Notes: generated by a model from the sequence alone, not told the origin. A DNA stretch of 45,039 nt from Clostridium tarantellae (GCF_009295725.1 NZ_WHJC01000004.1:1-45039), one strand, 5' to 3'. Positions 1 through 9,630 are shown, counted from the stretch's first letter. A program made the numbers and translations.

Positions 1-24
1 ATTTAACTTTGGAGGGAGAAATGT

Positions 25-2571
25 TTGAAAAAGGAGAATAAATTTTTTAATGCTGAAAAAAATGGAGTACTAAGAACTATTGGTACATTAATGTTATTTT
101 TATTAATGATATATATATTAGAAGAGCAAATAGATAATATAAATATACTTGAATTAATGAGAGTATTTAGAGAAGAGTCAAATTCTGTTATATTAATAAT
201 GTCCATAGCTGGTCTTTTTGCTGTATCAATTACTACTCTTTATGATTTTACTCTTTGTAAAGATTTAAATATTACAGGAATAGGTAAAAGTCAAATTTTT
301 AAAATATCATGGATTGCAAATACAATAAATAATTTTATTGGATTTGGTGGAGTTTCTGGAAGTGCATTAAGAACAGCTTTTTATAAAAGTAATGGAGTAA
401 AATTAGAAAAGGCTGTTAGTATGAGTATAATAATTTGGATGTCTGCATTATCAGGATTATCAGCATTAGTGTGGTTAAATATTAAATTTTTACTTTCAAT
501 ATCTAATACTTTTTGTTTAATTTTTTCAATTTTATTAGCTTTATATATTCCAATTTATTTGTTTTCTAACAAATTCATAAATAAAATACCTTTTTTAGGA
601 AATAAATTAATGGATAATTTAGCTTTAAAATTACCTATAAGAATAAAAATACATATGATTTTAGTAGCAATGGTAGATTGGTTGATTGCAGGTATATTTT
701 TTGCAATGCTTGTTATGTATTTTGTAGAAGGTGTAAGTATTAGTCAATGTTTAGCTATATTTACATTGGCTACAGCCATAGGAACTTGTTCTTTTATTCC
801 AGGAGGATTAGGTGTATTTGAATTAGTATGTTTATATGCATTTAATTTAATAACTGGGGATATTACTATGGTATTATTAGCAATTTTGATATATAGAATT
901 TTTTATTTTGTAGTGCCTTGTGTATTATCTTTATTTATATTAATTGAAGAGTTTATAAGTAAAAAATTTAAAAGTAAATTAAATGTAGAGCAATTAACTT
1001 TAACAAATGATTTAGGAGTAAAAGCTTTAGCTGCTGTTGTGCTTTTAAGTGGTATTTTATTAATATTATCAGCTTGTCTGCCTGTTATAGTTTATAAGCA
1101 TAAAATTTTAAGTGATTTTTTACATATGCCTATGCTACAATTTTCTCAATTATCCATTATGGGTATTGGTGTAATTTTAATTATGCTTTCAAGAGGTATT
1201 TTAAAAAAAATAAAGTTATCATATTATATAACTTTAGTATTTCTTATTTTAGGTGCTTTATTAAGCTTAATAAAAGGTGTAAATATTCAATCAGCATTAT
1301 GGTTAATTATAGTGGCTATATTGCTTTACTTATCTAAAGATAGATTTTATAGAGAAAGTTCACCTTTAAAAATAAAAAATATTTTTGTGTTAATAATAGC
1401 AATAATAAGTACAACGTTTATATATGGCATAATTTATAACAGTTTAATAAATAATTATTTTTTAAGAACACATATAAAACAATTACATTCAATAATGTAT
1501 ACTCCTAAAAGTGTGTTTTATTTTTTGATAATAATGAGTTTAAGTGGTTTAATTTTAAGAATGTTAATTGTTAAGAGACCTATTTTTAAAAGTCCAACGG
1601 AAGATGATATATCTAAGTTAGAGAATTTTTTAATAAAATATGATGGCAATAGTAAATCACATTTGTTATTTTTAAAAGATAAAATTTTATTTTATAGCCA
1701 AAATGATGAAGTTTTAATTCCATTTAAAGTAGCTAGAGATAAGGCTATAATTTTAGGAGATCCTATAGGGAATGAAAAATTAATAGGAAAAGCAATAAGT
1801 GATTTTAGAAAATATTTAGATAAATACAATATGATTCCTATTTTCTATGAAGTAGAAGAGGAATTTTTACCTCTTTATCATGAAAATGGATATACATTTT
1901 TAAAATTAGGTGAAGAAGCAGTTATAAATTTGGAAACTTTTAATCTTAATGGAAAAGCAAAGCAAGATTTAAGAACTATAAATAATAAGATGAAAAAAGG
2001 TGCATTAAATTTTGAAATTTTAAATCCACCTTTTCATGATGATTTATTAAATAGACTTGAAGAAATATCAAAACAATGGCTTGGAGATAGGAAGGAAAAA
2101 GGATTTTCTATTGGATGGTTTGATAAACAATATTTAAATAGAGCACCTATAGCAATTATAAAAAAAGAAGAAGAAATTGTAGGATTTGCTACTTTAGCTC
2201 CTATGTATGATAATGAAGGACTAACTATAGATTTAATGAGAATAATTCCTAAACCTCCTAATGGAGCTATGGATGGATTATTTTTAGGAATAATAACATG
2301 GGCAAAGGAAAATGGTTATAAAAAATTTAGTTTAGGAGTAGCTCCACTTTCTAATGTGGGAGTAAATGAATTTTCTAGAACCTCTGAAAAAATAGCTAAA
2401 AATATTTATAAATATGGTGGAAGATTCTATAAATTTAGTGGTCTTAGAAAATATAAAGAAAAGTTTTCACCAAATTGGAGTAGTAGATATTTAGCTTATC
2501 CTAAAAAAATAGATTTACCTATAACCATTGTGGATGTAGTTAGAATGGTATCTAACTCTCATAATGATTAA
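25..2571 (+). CDS. mprF: Phosphatidylglycerol lysyltransferase / lipid flippase MprF
   Basis: An 848-residue bifunctional membrane protein. MprF transfers an amino acid (usually lysine, sometimes alanine) from aminoacyl-tRNA to phosphatidylglycerol and flips the product, lowering surface charge and giving resistance to cationic peptides. Residues 1 to about 535 are a series of hydrophobic helices (flippase and synthase membrane part). Residues about 545-835 are the soluble DUF2156/GNAT-like aminoacyltransferase domain, with SIGWFDKQYLNRAP, the IDLMRI segment, and C-terminal FSGLRKYKEKFSPNW typical of the family. Length matches usual MprF (about 840-860). The start is TTG at 25, about 7 nt after GGAGGGAG (11-18). 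The ATG at 21 is in another frame and stops after six codons. The upstream region lies outside the window, so operon membership is unknown. Substrate amino acid cannot be told from sequence. Confidence 0.93.
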   Translation: MKKENKFFNAEKNGVLRTIGTLMLFLLMIYILEEQIDNINILELMRVFREESNSVILIMSIAGLFAVSITTLYDFTLCKDLNITGIGKSQIFKISWIANTINNFIGFGGVSGSALRTAFYKSNGVKLEKAVSMSIIIWMSALSGLSALVWLNIKFLLSISNTFCLIFSILLALYIPIYLFSNKFINKIPFLGNKLMDNLALKLPIRIKIHMILVAMVDWLIAGIFFAMLVMYFVEGVSISQCLAIFTLATAIGTCSFIPGGLGVFELVCLYAFNLITGDITMVLLAILIYRIFYFVVPCVLSLFILIEEFISKKFKSKLNVEQLTLTNDLGVKALAAVVLLSGILLILSACLPVIVYKHKILSDFLHMPMLQFSQLSIMGIGVILIMLSRGILKKIKLSYYITLVFLILGALLSLIKGVNIQSALWLIIVAILLYLSKDRFYRESSPLKIKNIFVLIIAIISTTFIYGIIYNSLINNYFLRTHIKQLHSIMYTPKSVFYFLIIMSLSGLILRMLIVKRPIFKSPTEDDISKLENFLIKYDGNSKSHLLFLKDKILFYSQNDEVLIPFKVARDKAIILGDPIGNEKLIGKAISDFRKYLDKYNMIPIFYEVEEEFLPLYHENGYTFLKLGEEAVINLETFNLNGKAKQDLRTINNKMKKGALNFEILNPPFHDDLLNRLEEISKQWLGDRKEKGFSIGWFDKQYLNRAPIAIIKKEEEIVGFATLAPMYDNEGLTIDLMRIIPKPPNGAMDGLFLGIITWAKENGYKKFSLGVAPLSNVGVNEFSRTSEKIAKNIYKYGGRFYKFSGLRKYKEKFSPNWSSRYLAYPKKIDLPITIVDVVRMVSNSHND

Positions 2572-2602
2572 GCAAAGATTTAATATAAGCAATCTAAAAC
2601 TA

Positions 2603-2634
2603 ATGACAAATAAAATATAATATGTTATATTTTA
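2603..2634 (+). promoter_or_regulatory. Candidate fabV promoter with overlapping 24-bp palindrome
   Basis: ATGACA (2603-2608), a 17-nt spacer and TATATT (2626-2631) form a plausible sigma-A promoter upstream of fabV. A perfect 10-bp inverted repeat, TAAAATATAA (2611-2620) and TTATATTTTA (2625-2634) around TATG, covers the spacer and the -10 box, the usual place for a repressor operator. It does not match the Rex consensus (TTGTTAA-N4-TTAACAA). The regulator is unknown, and an AT-only palindrome can arise by chance in such DNA. Confidence 0.4.
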
Positions 2635-2694
2635 AAAAGGATAATTTGATTATCAAAATAAATTCTTTTGAATGGAAATAAAGGAGAGAATATT

Positions 2695-3867
2695 ATGATA
2701 ATAAAGCCTAAATTTAGAGGATTTATATGTACAACATCACATCCAGAAGGTTGTAAAAAAAATGTTGAAAATCAAATAAATTATGTTGAAAGTAATGAAA
2801 AAATAAAAGGAATAAAAAATGTGTTAGTTTTAGGAGCATCTACTGGGTATGGATTAGCTTCATCTATAGTTTCAGCTGTAGCATGTGACGCTAATGTTTT
2901 AGCAGTTAGCTTTGAAAGAGAGGGAACAGAAAAAAGAACTGCTTCATCAGGATGGTATAATATAGAAGCTTTGAAAAGTTTATTAGCAGAAAAAAAATCA
3001 CAGGTGCTTTCAATTAATGGTGATGCATTTTCATTAGAAATAAAAGAAGAAGCAATTGAAAAAATTAAAGAATATATGGGAAAAGTTGATTTAGTTATAT
3101 ATTCTTTGGCAGCACCAAAAAGAACAAATCCATTAACGAAAGAAACTTTAAGTTCTTGTTTAAAAACTATAGGCGAACCTTTTAGTAATAAAACTGTTAA
3201 TTTTCATACTGGAGAGATAAGCAACATAACTATACCAGCGGCAACTGAAGAAGAAATCAAAGGAACTGTAGGAGTTATGGGGGGAGAAGATTGGATGCTT
3301 TGGATAAAAGCATTAAAAGAAGCAAAAGTGTTATCAGAAGGAGTCAAAACTATTGCATATTCTTATATTGGACCAGAAGTTACTTATCCCATTTATAGAG
3401 AGGGAACCATAGGTAAAGCTAAAGAGCATTTAGAAAAGACAGCAAAAGAAATAACAGAGTATTTAAAAAATATAAAAGGACAGGGAATAATATCTGTAAA
3501 TAAAGCATTAGTAACTCAAGCTAGTTCAGCTATTCCAATAGTACCATTATATGTTGCTATTCTTTATAAGCTTATGATAGAAAGAGGAACTCATGAAGGC
3601 TGTATTGAACAGATATATAGATTGTTTAATGGAGTTTATGGTAATAAAAATTTAGTTAAAGATAGTGAAGAGAGATTAAAATTAGATGATTATGAAATGG
3701 ATGAAGAACTGCAAAATGAAATAGTTCATATTTGGGAAAAAATAAATACAGATAATATAAATGATTTATCCTATATTAATCTTATAAGAGAAGAATTCTT
3801 TAAACTATTTGGATTTGGCGTAGATGAAGTTGATTATAATAAAGATATTAATCCAAGAATAGTATAA
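2695..3867 (+). CDS. fabV: Trans-2-enoyl-ACP/CoA reductase FabV (Ter-like)
   Basis: A 390-residue NADH-dependent enoyl reductase of the FabV/TER family, acting in the last reductive step of fatty acid elongation or in crotonyl-CoA reduction. The N-terminal segment MIIKPKFRGFICTTSHPEGC is diagnostic. A Rossmann-type cofactor loop GASTGYGLASS follows near residues 45-55. The FabV catalytic pair Tyr-(X8)-Lys is present as Y234 and K243 within YREGTIGKAK. Family length is about 390-400, so the protein is full length. The start is ATG 2695 behind AAGGAGAG (2681-2688). An in-frame TTG at 2668 would add nine residues but has no ribosome site. The gene appears to be transcribed alone and ends at a bidirectional hairpin shared with ytaF. 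FabV enzymes are intrinsically triclosan-tolerant compared with FabI; this is family knowledge, not shown here. Confidence 0.95.
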   Translation: MIIKPKFRGFICTTSHPEGCKKNVENQINYVESNEKIKGIKNVLVLGASTGYGLASSIVSAVACDANVLAVSFEREGTEKRTASSGWYNIEALKSLLAEKKSQVLSINGDAFSLEIKEEAIEKIKEYMGKVDLVIYSLAAPKRTNPLTKETLSSCLKTIGEPFSNKTVNFHTGEISNITIPAATEEEIKGTVGVMGGEDWMLWIKALKEAKVLSEGVKTIAYSYIGPEVTYPIYREGTIGKAKEHLEKTAKEITEYLKNIKGQGIISVNKALVTQASSAIPIVPLYVAILYKLMIERGTHEGCIEQIYRLFNGVYGNKNLVKDSEERLKLDDYEMDEELQNEIVHIWEKINTDNINDLSYINLIREEFFKLFGFGVDEVDYNKDINPRIV

Positions 3868-3876
3868 TTAAATGCT

Positions 3877-3910
3877 AAAAAAGCTATGAATTTAAGTTCA
3901 TAGCTTTTTT
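3877..3910. terminator. Bidirectional rho-independent terminator between fabV and ytaF
   Basis: A perfect 14-bp inverted repeat, AAAAAAGCTATGAA (3877-3890) and TTCATAGCTTTTTT (3897-3910), with a 6-nt loop. The A run and T run at the ends make it a terminator in both directions. It lies between the convergent fabV (ends 3867) and ytaF (3' end 3922). Confidence 0.9.
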
Positions 3911-3921
3911 AAAAATAATAT

Positions 3922-4527
3922 TTAAAAAACACTTATTAGAGCAAGAAAAATTATAATTAAAGCAGAGATTAAAGAACCTTTATTACCAATTAATTTTGAA
4001 GATAGTTTTTTAGAAAAATAAAATCCAATAGGTAAAATTATTATAGAAAAAAAGAATGTTATTAATGTGGTGAATAATATGTCTAATCCAACAATGCTAG
4101 CACCAATTCCAAGACCAAAATTATTTAAAGATAAGGCAATTGAAAGTAAAAAAGATTCTTTCAATTCGATATTTCCAGATTTATCTATATCGGCTATTTC
4201 AGGTTTTTCTAATATACATATTGGAGATGTATTAGAACAGTTTTGTGGTAAATTAATATGTTTTTCTTTAAAATAATCTATTAAAAAATATATTCCTATC
4301 AAAAATAAAATTAAAGAACCTAAAAAATTAGCATATTTAATTGAAATAAAAGATATTAAAAGTAAGCCTATTTTCATAGATATAAAAGTTCCAAGTGCAG
4401 AGATTGTAGCTATTACTAAATTACTTGAAAAATTTATTTTTATATTTTTAACTCCATATGCAAGTGCTACTATAAATATATCTATACTTGCTGAAAAAAC
4501 GAATAAAAAAATAGAAAATATATTCAT
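3922..4527 (-). CDS. ytaF: YtaF-type sporulation membrane protein (MntP superfamily)
   Basis: A 201-residue polytopic membrane protein with about six hydrophobic helices in two related halves, as in MntP-like manganese exporters and the sporulation protein YtaF. The first half opens with SASIDIFIVALAYGVKNIKI, and the second carries a matching SLNNFGLGIGAS repeat; this layout fits YtaF more closely than MntP. A hydrophilic loop of roughly residues 85-125 separates the halves. The start is ATG at 4527 on the minus strand, behind AAGGAGGAT. It stands alone, convergent with fabV and in the same direction as the UV endonuclease gene further upstream. YtaF is found in spore formers, but its biochemical role is not established; a cation transport function is inference from the superfamily. 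Confidence 0.82.
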   Translation of the reverse strand: MNIFSIFLFVFSASIDIFIVALAYGVKNIKINFSSNLVIATISALGTFISMKIGLLLISFISIKYANFLGSLILFLIGIYFLIDYFKEKHINLPQNCSNTSPICILEKPEIADIDKSGNIELKESFLLSIALSLNNFGLGIGASIVGLDILFTTLITFFFSIIILPIGFYFSKKLSSKLIGNKGSLISALIIIFLALISVF

Positions 4528-4619
4528 TTTTTCATCCTCCTTAAATTTATGCTAATGTCAATATATTTCAAAATACGTGAAAATGTTACAAATTGAAGAG
4601 GAGATTTTTCGTATTGAAT

Positions 4620-5867
4620 TTACATTTGTGAAAAATAATAAGAAGATATTAATTCTATTAAATTATATTTTACAGATAATTTTTTTAAATATATTTTTGC
4701 TTTATTAAAGTGTGAAAAGTCTTCAGTATTAAGTAATTTTTTAAAATGTAAAATTTCTCTTTTACTCATATTAGGGTATATAGTTTTATAAGCTTTATTT
4801 AAAGCAAATAAATAATTTTCTAGAGATATTAATTTATTTTCAAAAGAATCTATAAAGTTATATAAATCTATAATTGACAAAAATTCAGATGAATTTTTAA
4901 AGAAAAAATTATAATCATGCTCTGTTATTAATAGCTTATATTTATCAAATTCTTCTTTTAGAATATTGTTTTTTTCAATTTTATATATTTTTTCTTTTAT
5001 AGTGTTTATACACTTTATAGAGGATACTTCCTTATCTTTAACTTCTAACATTATATCAACATTAAAATTTTGTATTTCTTTTAAGTAATTTAAGAATTTA
5101 TTTATATTTATAGTTATAGAATGAGAACCTATTTTTTTTATAGGATTTTGTTGACTATAATGTATTTTCATAATTCCATCTTCTTTTTTCCAAGTCTTTT
5201 TCACTTGGGAAAAAATTTTTTTTATATTATAATTTTTGTTTATATGACATTCATTATGAAGATTATCAAACACTACAGGAATGTTGATAATTGAAGATAT
5301 ATGTAAAACATCATCTATTGAAAAATTTCTTTCATCATTTTCTATAATTAATCTTTTTTGGGCATTAGTTGATAATTTTTTAAAATTATTAATAAATCTT
5401 TCCATTGATAGTTTCTTATTATTATAAACCCCTCCTATATGAATTATAATTTTATGAGAGAAATCTAAATTTAAGCTATCTAAAAATGTACAATGATATT
5501 CTATATCCTTTAGCGATTTATTTACAACTTCATCAATGGGTGAATTTAAAACTGTGTATTGTCCTGGATGCATAGAAACACGCATATTATTTATTTTAAT
5601 AAAGTTTCCTATATTTAATAAATCTTCTTTAAAATAGTTGTACCAATCAAATTTATTAATTGGGTGTGAGCCTAAAGGAATAATATCTGAACTTATTCTA
5701 AATAAATAAATTTCTTTTTCTTTATTAAATTCTAAAATAGCTTTTAAATCTTTTAAATTAAGTTTAATTAAATCCTTTAGTATATTCTCATTATAATTGT
5801 TTAATGTTAATTTTCTTGTAGTTCTTAAAGTGGTTGTAATAGGAGTACAAGCATATCCAATCTTCAT
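4620..5867 (-). CDS. uvsE: UV damage endonuclease (UvsE/UvdE family)
   Basis: A 415-residue protein. The N-terminal ~295 residues are a UvdE TIM-barrel metal-dependent endonuclease, which nicks DNA 5' of cyclobutane dimers, 6-4 photoproducts and abasic sites. Family landmarks include the N-terminus MKIGYACTP, LFRISSDIIPLGSHP, RVSMHPGQYTVLNSP, IIIHIGGVYNNK, RLIIENDE and VVFDNLHNECH, which supply the metal-binding His, Glu and Asp residues. Many UvsE proteins are near 300-320 residues, so the last ~115 residues form an extra C-terminal helical module I cannot assign. The start is ATG at 5867 on the minus strand with AAGGAGAT directly upstream. It is divergent from the ilv-leu operon. UvdE activity is common in spore formers, where it may help repair UV damage on outgrowth (inference). 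Confidence 0.9.
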   Translation of the reverse strand: MKIGYACTPITTTLRTTRKLTLNNYNENILKDLIKLNLKDLKAILEFNKEKEIYLFRISSDIIPLGSHPINKFDWYNYFKEDLLNIGNFIKINNMRVSMHPGQYTVLNSPIDEVVNKSLKDIEYHCTFLDSLNLDFSHKIIIHIGGVYNNKKLSMERFINNFKKLSTNAQKRLIIENDERNFSIDDVLHISSIINIPVVFDNLHNECHINKNYNIKKIFSQVKKTWKKEDGIMKIHYSQQNPIKKIGSHSITININKFLNYLKEIQNFNVDIMLEVKDKEVSSIKCINTIKEKIYKIEKNNILKEEFDKYKLLITEHDYNFFFKNSSEFLSIIDLYNFIDSFENKLISLENYLFALNKAYKTIYPNMSKREILHFKKLLNTEDFSHFNKAKIYLKKLSVKYNLIELISSYYFSQM

Positions 5868-6183
5868 TTTTATCTCCTTATAGATATAAAATAATTTTAT
5901 GATTATTAGTATATTTAAAAATAAACTATAATATGTAAAGTATTGATTTCAAAATTTTTTGTTTAATGATAAAAAATGAAAATATAACATTAAAATGTAA
6001 TTAACATAAAGTTAATAAAAGTACAGTAAAAATTAAAAATTAAAAAAATTTTATAAATATTATTAATTGATTTTTATTAATTAAGAAATAAAAATTATAA
6101 AGTCATATTTACATTTTAAGTAAAATATGGTTAAATTATATAAATATTTCTTTAAGCATTTATATAATGAATGGAGGATAATT
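5868..6183. promoter_or_regulatory. Divergent intergenic region between uvsE and the ilv-leu operon
   Basis: About 316 bases of very AT-rich DNA. On the minus strand, TTGAAA (complement of 5947-5952), a 16-nt spacer and TATAGT (complement of 5925-5930) form a possible uvsE promoter. On the plus strand I see no confident promoter. Two inverted repeats could be operator sites for the operon: ATTAAC-ATAAA-GTTAAT (6000-6016), and CATATTTAC paired with GTAAAATATG (6104-6129, one bulge). There is no T-box antiterminator (no GGTGG-type tRNA-binding bulge and no hairpin with a T run) and no leader peptide rich in Ile, Leu or Val codons. CodY control is usual for such operons, but no good AATTTTCWGAAAATT match is seen. 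Confidence 0.4.
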
Positions 6184-6705
6184 ATGGATAAGCATTTTTT
6201 ATCAGTATTAGTAAAAAACTCATCAGGAGTTTTAAGTAGGATATCTGGATTATTTTCTAGAAGAGGATTTAATATTGATAGTATTACAGCAGGAAGAACC
6301 CAAAATCAGTCAATATCTAGAATGACAATAGCACTTATGGGAAATGATGAAGTTTTAGAACAATTTATTAAACAATTAAATAAATTAGAGGATGTTATTA
6401 AAATAATAAAAACTAAAGCTAATGAATCTGTTTATAGAGAATTAGTTCTTGTTAAGGTTAATGCAAATTCTGAACAAAGAGCTTCAATAAATGAAATTGT
6501 AAATATATTTAGATGTAAAGTAGTGGATATTTCAAAAGAAACTATGACCATTGAATTAACGGGAGATGAAAGTAAGGTAAATGCTCTTATAAGTTTAGTT
6601 AATGAATTTGGAATAAAAGAAATAGCTAGAACTGGAATAATTGCATTAGAAAGAGGAGATATAGATATTAATAGTTATGATGAGTTTTTTGGAGTAGAAT
6701 ATTAA
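6184..6705 (+). CDS. ilvN: Acetolactate synthase regulatory (small) subunit
   Basis: A 173-residue small subunit of acetohydroxyacid synthase, which activates the IlvB catalytic subunit and confers feedback inhibition by branched-chain amino acids. The N-terminal ACT domain starts at residue 4 (FLSVLVKNSSGVLSRISGLF) and continues with SRRGFNIDSITAG, the strongest family signature. The C-terminal half (about 80-165) is the second regulatory domain with VDISKETMTIELTG. The start is ATG 6184 behind GGAGG (6173-6177). An in-frame ATG at 6127 would add 19 residues upstream of the ACT domain and has no ribosome site. It is the first gene of the operon and is separated from its partner ilvB by five genes. 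Confidence 0.93.
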   Translation: MDKHFLSVLVKNSSGVLSRISGLFSRRGFNIDSITAGRTQNQSISRMTIALMGNDEVLEQFIKQLNKLEDVIKIIKTKANESVYRELVLVKVNANSEQRASINEIVNIFRCKVVDISKETMTIELTGDESKVNALISLVNEFGIKEIARTGIIALERGDIDINSYDEFFGVEY

Positions 6706-6744
6706 AAATTTAAGTTTATTAATTTGTAAGGAAGGAGCAGAATT

Positions 6745-8346
6745 ATGAATAATGAACAAAAAATATATATTTTTGATTCTACTTTAAGAGATGGAGCACA
6801 AGCACAAGGAATAAGTTTTTCAGTTCATGATAAAATAAAAATTTGTAAAATTTTAGATTCATTAAATATTGATTATATAGAAGCTGGAAATCCTTCATCA
6901 AATCCTAAAGATGTTGAATTTTTTAATATGGCTAAAGAATTAAATTTGAAAAATTCTAAATTAGTGGCTTTCGGTAGTACAAGGAAGGTAGCTACAAAAG
7001 TAGAAGAGGATATTAATTTAAAAAATTTGATAAAAGCTAATACTCAAATTGTCACCTTATTTGGTAAGAGTAGTAGATTTCAAGTAGAGCAAATTTTAAA
7101 AACTACATTAGAAGAAAATTTAAATATGATAAAAGAGAGCATAGAATACCTAATTAGTAAAGGGTTAGAAGTTATTTTTGATGGAGAACATTTTTTTAAT
7201 GGGTATATAGAAGATAAGGACTATGCATTGAAGAGTATATTAATAGCTCAAAATGCAGGTGCTAAAGCTATAGTTCTCTGCGATACTAATGGAGGAATGT
7301 TACCTAACGAAATCTTTGAAATTGTAAAAGATGTAAAAAAATATATTAATATTCAGTTAGGAATCCATTGTCATAATGATATGGGAGTAGCTGTTGCTAA
7401 TAGTATAAGTGCTATAAATGCTGGTGTAAATCATATTCAAGGAACTTTTTTAGGGGTAGGAGAAAGATGTGGTAATGCTAATTTAAGTACCATTCTTCCA
7501 ATTCTTAAATTTAAATTAGGGCTAAATATTTTAGATGATAATATAATGAAAAATTTAACAGTTGTTTCTAGACATATAAGTGAAATATCTAATTTGAAAT
7601 TAAGAGATGATTTTCCTTATGTTGGCAGCTCTGCTTTTGCACATAAAGGAGGAATGCATATAGATGCAGTATTAAAAAATTCAAATGCTTATGAACATAT
7701 TTCACCTAATTTAGTTGGAAATTCAAGAAGATTTTTAATTTCAGAAGTAAGTGGCAAATCTAATATAGTAAAAGAAGTTCAAAAAATATTTCCTAAACTA
7801 TCTAAGGATTCAAATGAAGTTAAGATAATAACTAAAAGGTTAAAAGAGTTAGAACATGAAGGATACCAGTTTGAAGGAGCAGAAGGTTCTATTGAATTAG
7901 TTATCAGAAAAGTAATAGGTAAATATAAAGCATTTTTTACATTGAATAGTTTTAAAGTAATAGGAGAACAACCATCACATACAGGTAATTTTAGTTCAAC
8001 AGCAATAATAAATATTGAAGTAGATGGAAAAAGTGAAGTTACAGCAGCGGAGGGTGATGGACCTATACATGCTTTGGATAAATCCCTAAGAAAGGCTTTA
8101 GAGGTATTTTATCCTAAACTTAAACAAGTTAGATTAATTGATTATAAAGTAAGGGTATTAGATACAAATAGTGGAACAGACTCTAAAGTAAGAGTATTAA
8201 TAGAATCTACGGATGGTATAGAAACTTGGAGCACTATAGGTGTTTCACAAGATGTTATTGGGGCAAGTTGGATAGCTTTAGTAGATTCAATAGAATATAA
8301 ATTAATAAAAGATATAGAAAAAAATATAAAAATGTTTTTTTTATAA
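6745..8346 (+). CDS. cimA: (R)-citramalate synthase
   Basis: A 533-residue HMGL-like/DRE-TIM enzyme that condenses pyruvate and acetyl-CoA to citramalate, the entry to the threonine-independent isoleucine route. The catalytic loop FDSTLRDGAQAQG (residues 10-22) has A-Q-A in place of the E-Q-S of LeuA, which is typical of the CimA subgroup, while the HCHNDMGVAVANS metal-binding motif lies near residue 208. The C-terminal ~150 residues are a LeuA dimer-type allosteric domain, containing the AAEGDGPIHALD segment. It starts at ATG 6745 behind GGAAGGAG, 39 bases after ilvN, and leuC follows by 21 bases. LeuCD and LeuB in the same operon would complete conversion of citramalate to 2-ketobutyrate. 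Alternative: an isopropylmalate or homocitrate synthase paralog, less likely given the loop and the separate leuA. Confidence 0.9.
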   Translation: MNNEQKIYIFDSTLRDGAQAQGISFSVHDKIKICKILDSLNIDYIEAGNPSSNPKDVEFFNMAKELNLKNSKLVAFGSTRKVATKVEEDINLKNLIKANTQIVTLFGKSSRFQVEQILKTTLEENLNMIKESIEYLISKGLEVIFDGEHFFNGYIEDKDYALKSILIAQNAGAKAIVLCDTNGGMLPNEIFEIVKDVKKYINIQLGIHCHNDMGVAVANSISAINAGVNHIQGTFLGVGERCGNANLSTILPILKFKLGLNILDDNIMKNLTVVSRHISEISNLKLRDDFPYVGSSAFAHKGGMHIDAVLKNSNAYEHISPNLVGNSRRFLISEVSGKSNIVKEVQKIFPKLSKDSNEVKIITKRLKELEHEGYQFEGAEGSIELVIRKVIGKYKAFFTLNSFKVIGEQPSHTGNFSSTAIINIEVDGKSEVTAAEGDGPIHALDKSLRKALEVFYPKLKQVRLIDYKVRVLDTNSGTDSKVRVLIESTDGIETWSTIGVSQDVIGASWIALVDSIEYKLIKDIEKNIKMFFL

Positions 8347-8367
8347 ATATAAAAGGGGGTTATTAAA

Positions 8368-9630
8368 ATGGGAATGACCATGACACAAAAAATATTGGCA
8401 CAGCATGCATCTTTAAAAACTGTTAAAGAAGGACAGTTAATAGAGGTAAATTTAGATTTAGTATTAGGGAATGATATAACCACACCTGTTGCTATAAAGG
8501 AGTTTAATAAATTAGGAGATATAGGTGTTTTTAATAAAAATAAAATAGCTATAGTTCCAGATCATTTTACACCTAATAAAGATATAAAATCTGCTGAACA
8601 ATGTAAAGAAATAAGAGAGTTTGTTAAAAGAAAAGAAATAAAAAACTTTTTTGATATAGGAGAAATGGGAATAGAACATGTTATCATACCGGAAAAAGGA
8701 TTAGTTGTTTCAGGAGATGTAGTTATTGGTGCAGATTCACATACTTGTACTTATGGTGCTTTAGGAGCATTTTCTACTGGAATAGGTTCTACAGATATGG
8801 CAGCTGGTATGGCAACTGGAAAGTGTTGGTTTAAAGTTCCAGGTGCAATAAGATTTATATTAAAAAATGCACCTAAAAAGTGGGTTAGTGGAAAAGATAT
8901 AATTCTTCATATTATAGGTATGATAGGTGTGGATGGAGCTTTATACAAATCAATAGAATTTATAGGAGAAGGTATAAAATATTTATCTATGGATTCAAGA
9001 TTTACTATAACTAATATGGCAATTGAAGCAGGGGCTAAAAATGGTATTTTTCCAGTAGATGAAAAAACTATTGAATATATGAAAGAACATTCAGAGCGGG
9101 AATATAAAATTTATGAAGCTGATGAAGATGCTATTTATGAAAGTACCTATGAAATTGATTTAAGTGAGATAAGACCAACAATAGCTTTCCCTAATTTGCC
9201 AGAAAATACAAAAACTATAGATGAAGTTGATGAAATACCTCTTGATCAGGTTGTAATAGGTTCATGTACAAATGGAAGAATTGAAGATTTAAGGGTAGCG
9301 GCATCTATATTAAGAGGAAAAAAGGTTAAAAAGGGAGTTAGAACTATAATAATTCCAGGAAGTCAAAAAGTATATTTGCAAGCTATGGAAGAAGGGTTAA
9401 TAAAAGTTTTCATAAAAGCTGGAGCTATAGTTTCTACACCAACATGTGGACCTTGTTTAGGTGGACATATGGGTATATTAGCTAAAAAAGAAAGAGCGTT
9501 ATCTACTACAAATAGAAATTTTGTTGGGAGAATGGGACATGTGCAATCGGAGGTTTATTTAGCTAGTCCAGCAATTGCAGCAGCATCTGCAATAAAAGGA
9601 GTTATATGTGCTCCAGAGAATGTGTTATAG
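8368..9630 (+). CDS. leuC: 3-Isopropylmalate dehydratase large subunit
   Basis: A 420-residue aconitase-family subunit. With LeuD it isomerises 2-isopropylmalate to 3-isopropylmalate, and in this operon presumably citramalate to 2-methylmalate as well. The three [4Fe-4S] cysteines are visible: C300 in [10 protein letters not shown], and C360 and C363 in [13 protein letters not shown]. Other landmarks are [16 protein letters not shown] and [15 protein letters not shown]. Its length equals the compact bacterial/archaeal-type LeuC of clostridia (about 420), which works with the short LeuD found next. The start is ATG 8368 behind AAAGGGGG; an ATG four codons downstream is also possible. LeuD starts 13 bases after the stop. 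Confidence 0.95.
   Translation: MGMTMTQKILAQHASLKTVKEGQLIEVNLDLVLGNDITTPVAIKEFNKLGDIGVFNKNKIAIVPDHFTPNKDIKSAEQCKEIREFVKRKEIKNFFDIGEMGIEHVIIPEKGLVVSGDVVIGADSHTCTYGALGAFSTGIGSTDMAAGMATGKCWFKVPGAIRFILKNAPKKWVSGKDIILHIIGMIGVDGALYKSIEFIGEGIKYLSMDSRFTITNMAIEAGAKNGIFPVDEKTIEYMKEHSEREYKIYEADEDAIYESTYEIDLSEIRPTIAFPNLPENTKTIDEVDEIPLDQVVIGSCTNGRIEDLRVAASILRGKKVKKGVRTIIIPGSQKVYLQAMEEGLIKVFIKAGAIVSTPTCGPCLGGHMGILAKKERALSTTNRNFVGRMGHVQSEVYLASPAIAAASAIKGVICAPENVL

Noticed and set aside
6127-6183. Upstream extension of ilvN by 19 residues
   Set aside because: No ribosome site there, whereas GGAGG precedes ATG 6184, which begins the ACT domain as in the family.
5868-6183. T-box or BCAA leader-peptide attenuator for the ilv-leu operon
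   Set aside because: No T-box consensus, no terminator/antiterminator pair and no codon-biased leader peptide.
8142-8483. Minus-strand reading frame across the cimA-leuC junction
   Set aside because: Covers two well-supported genes and their ribosome site; no family features of its own.
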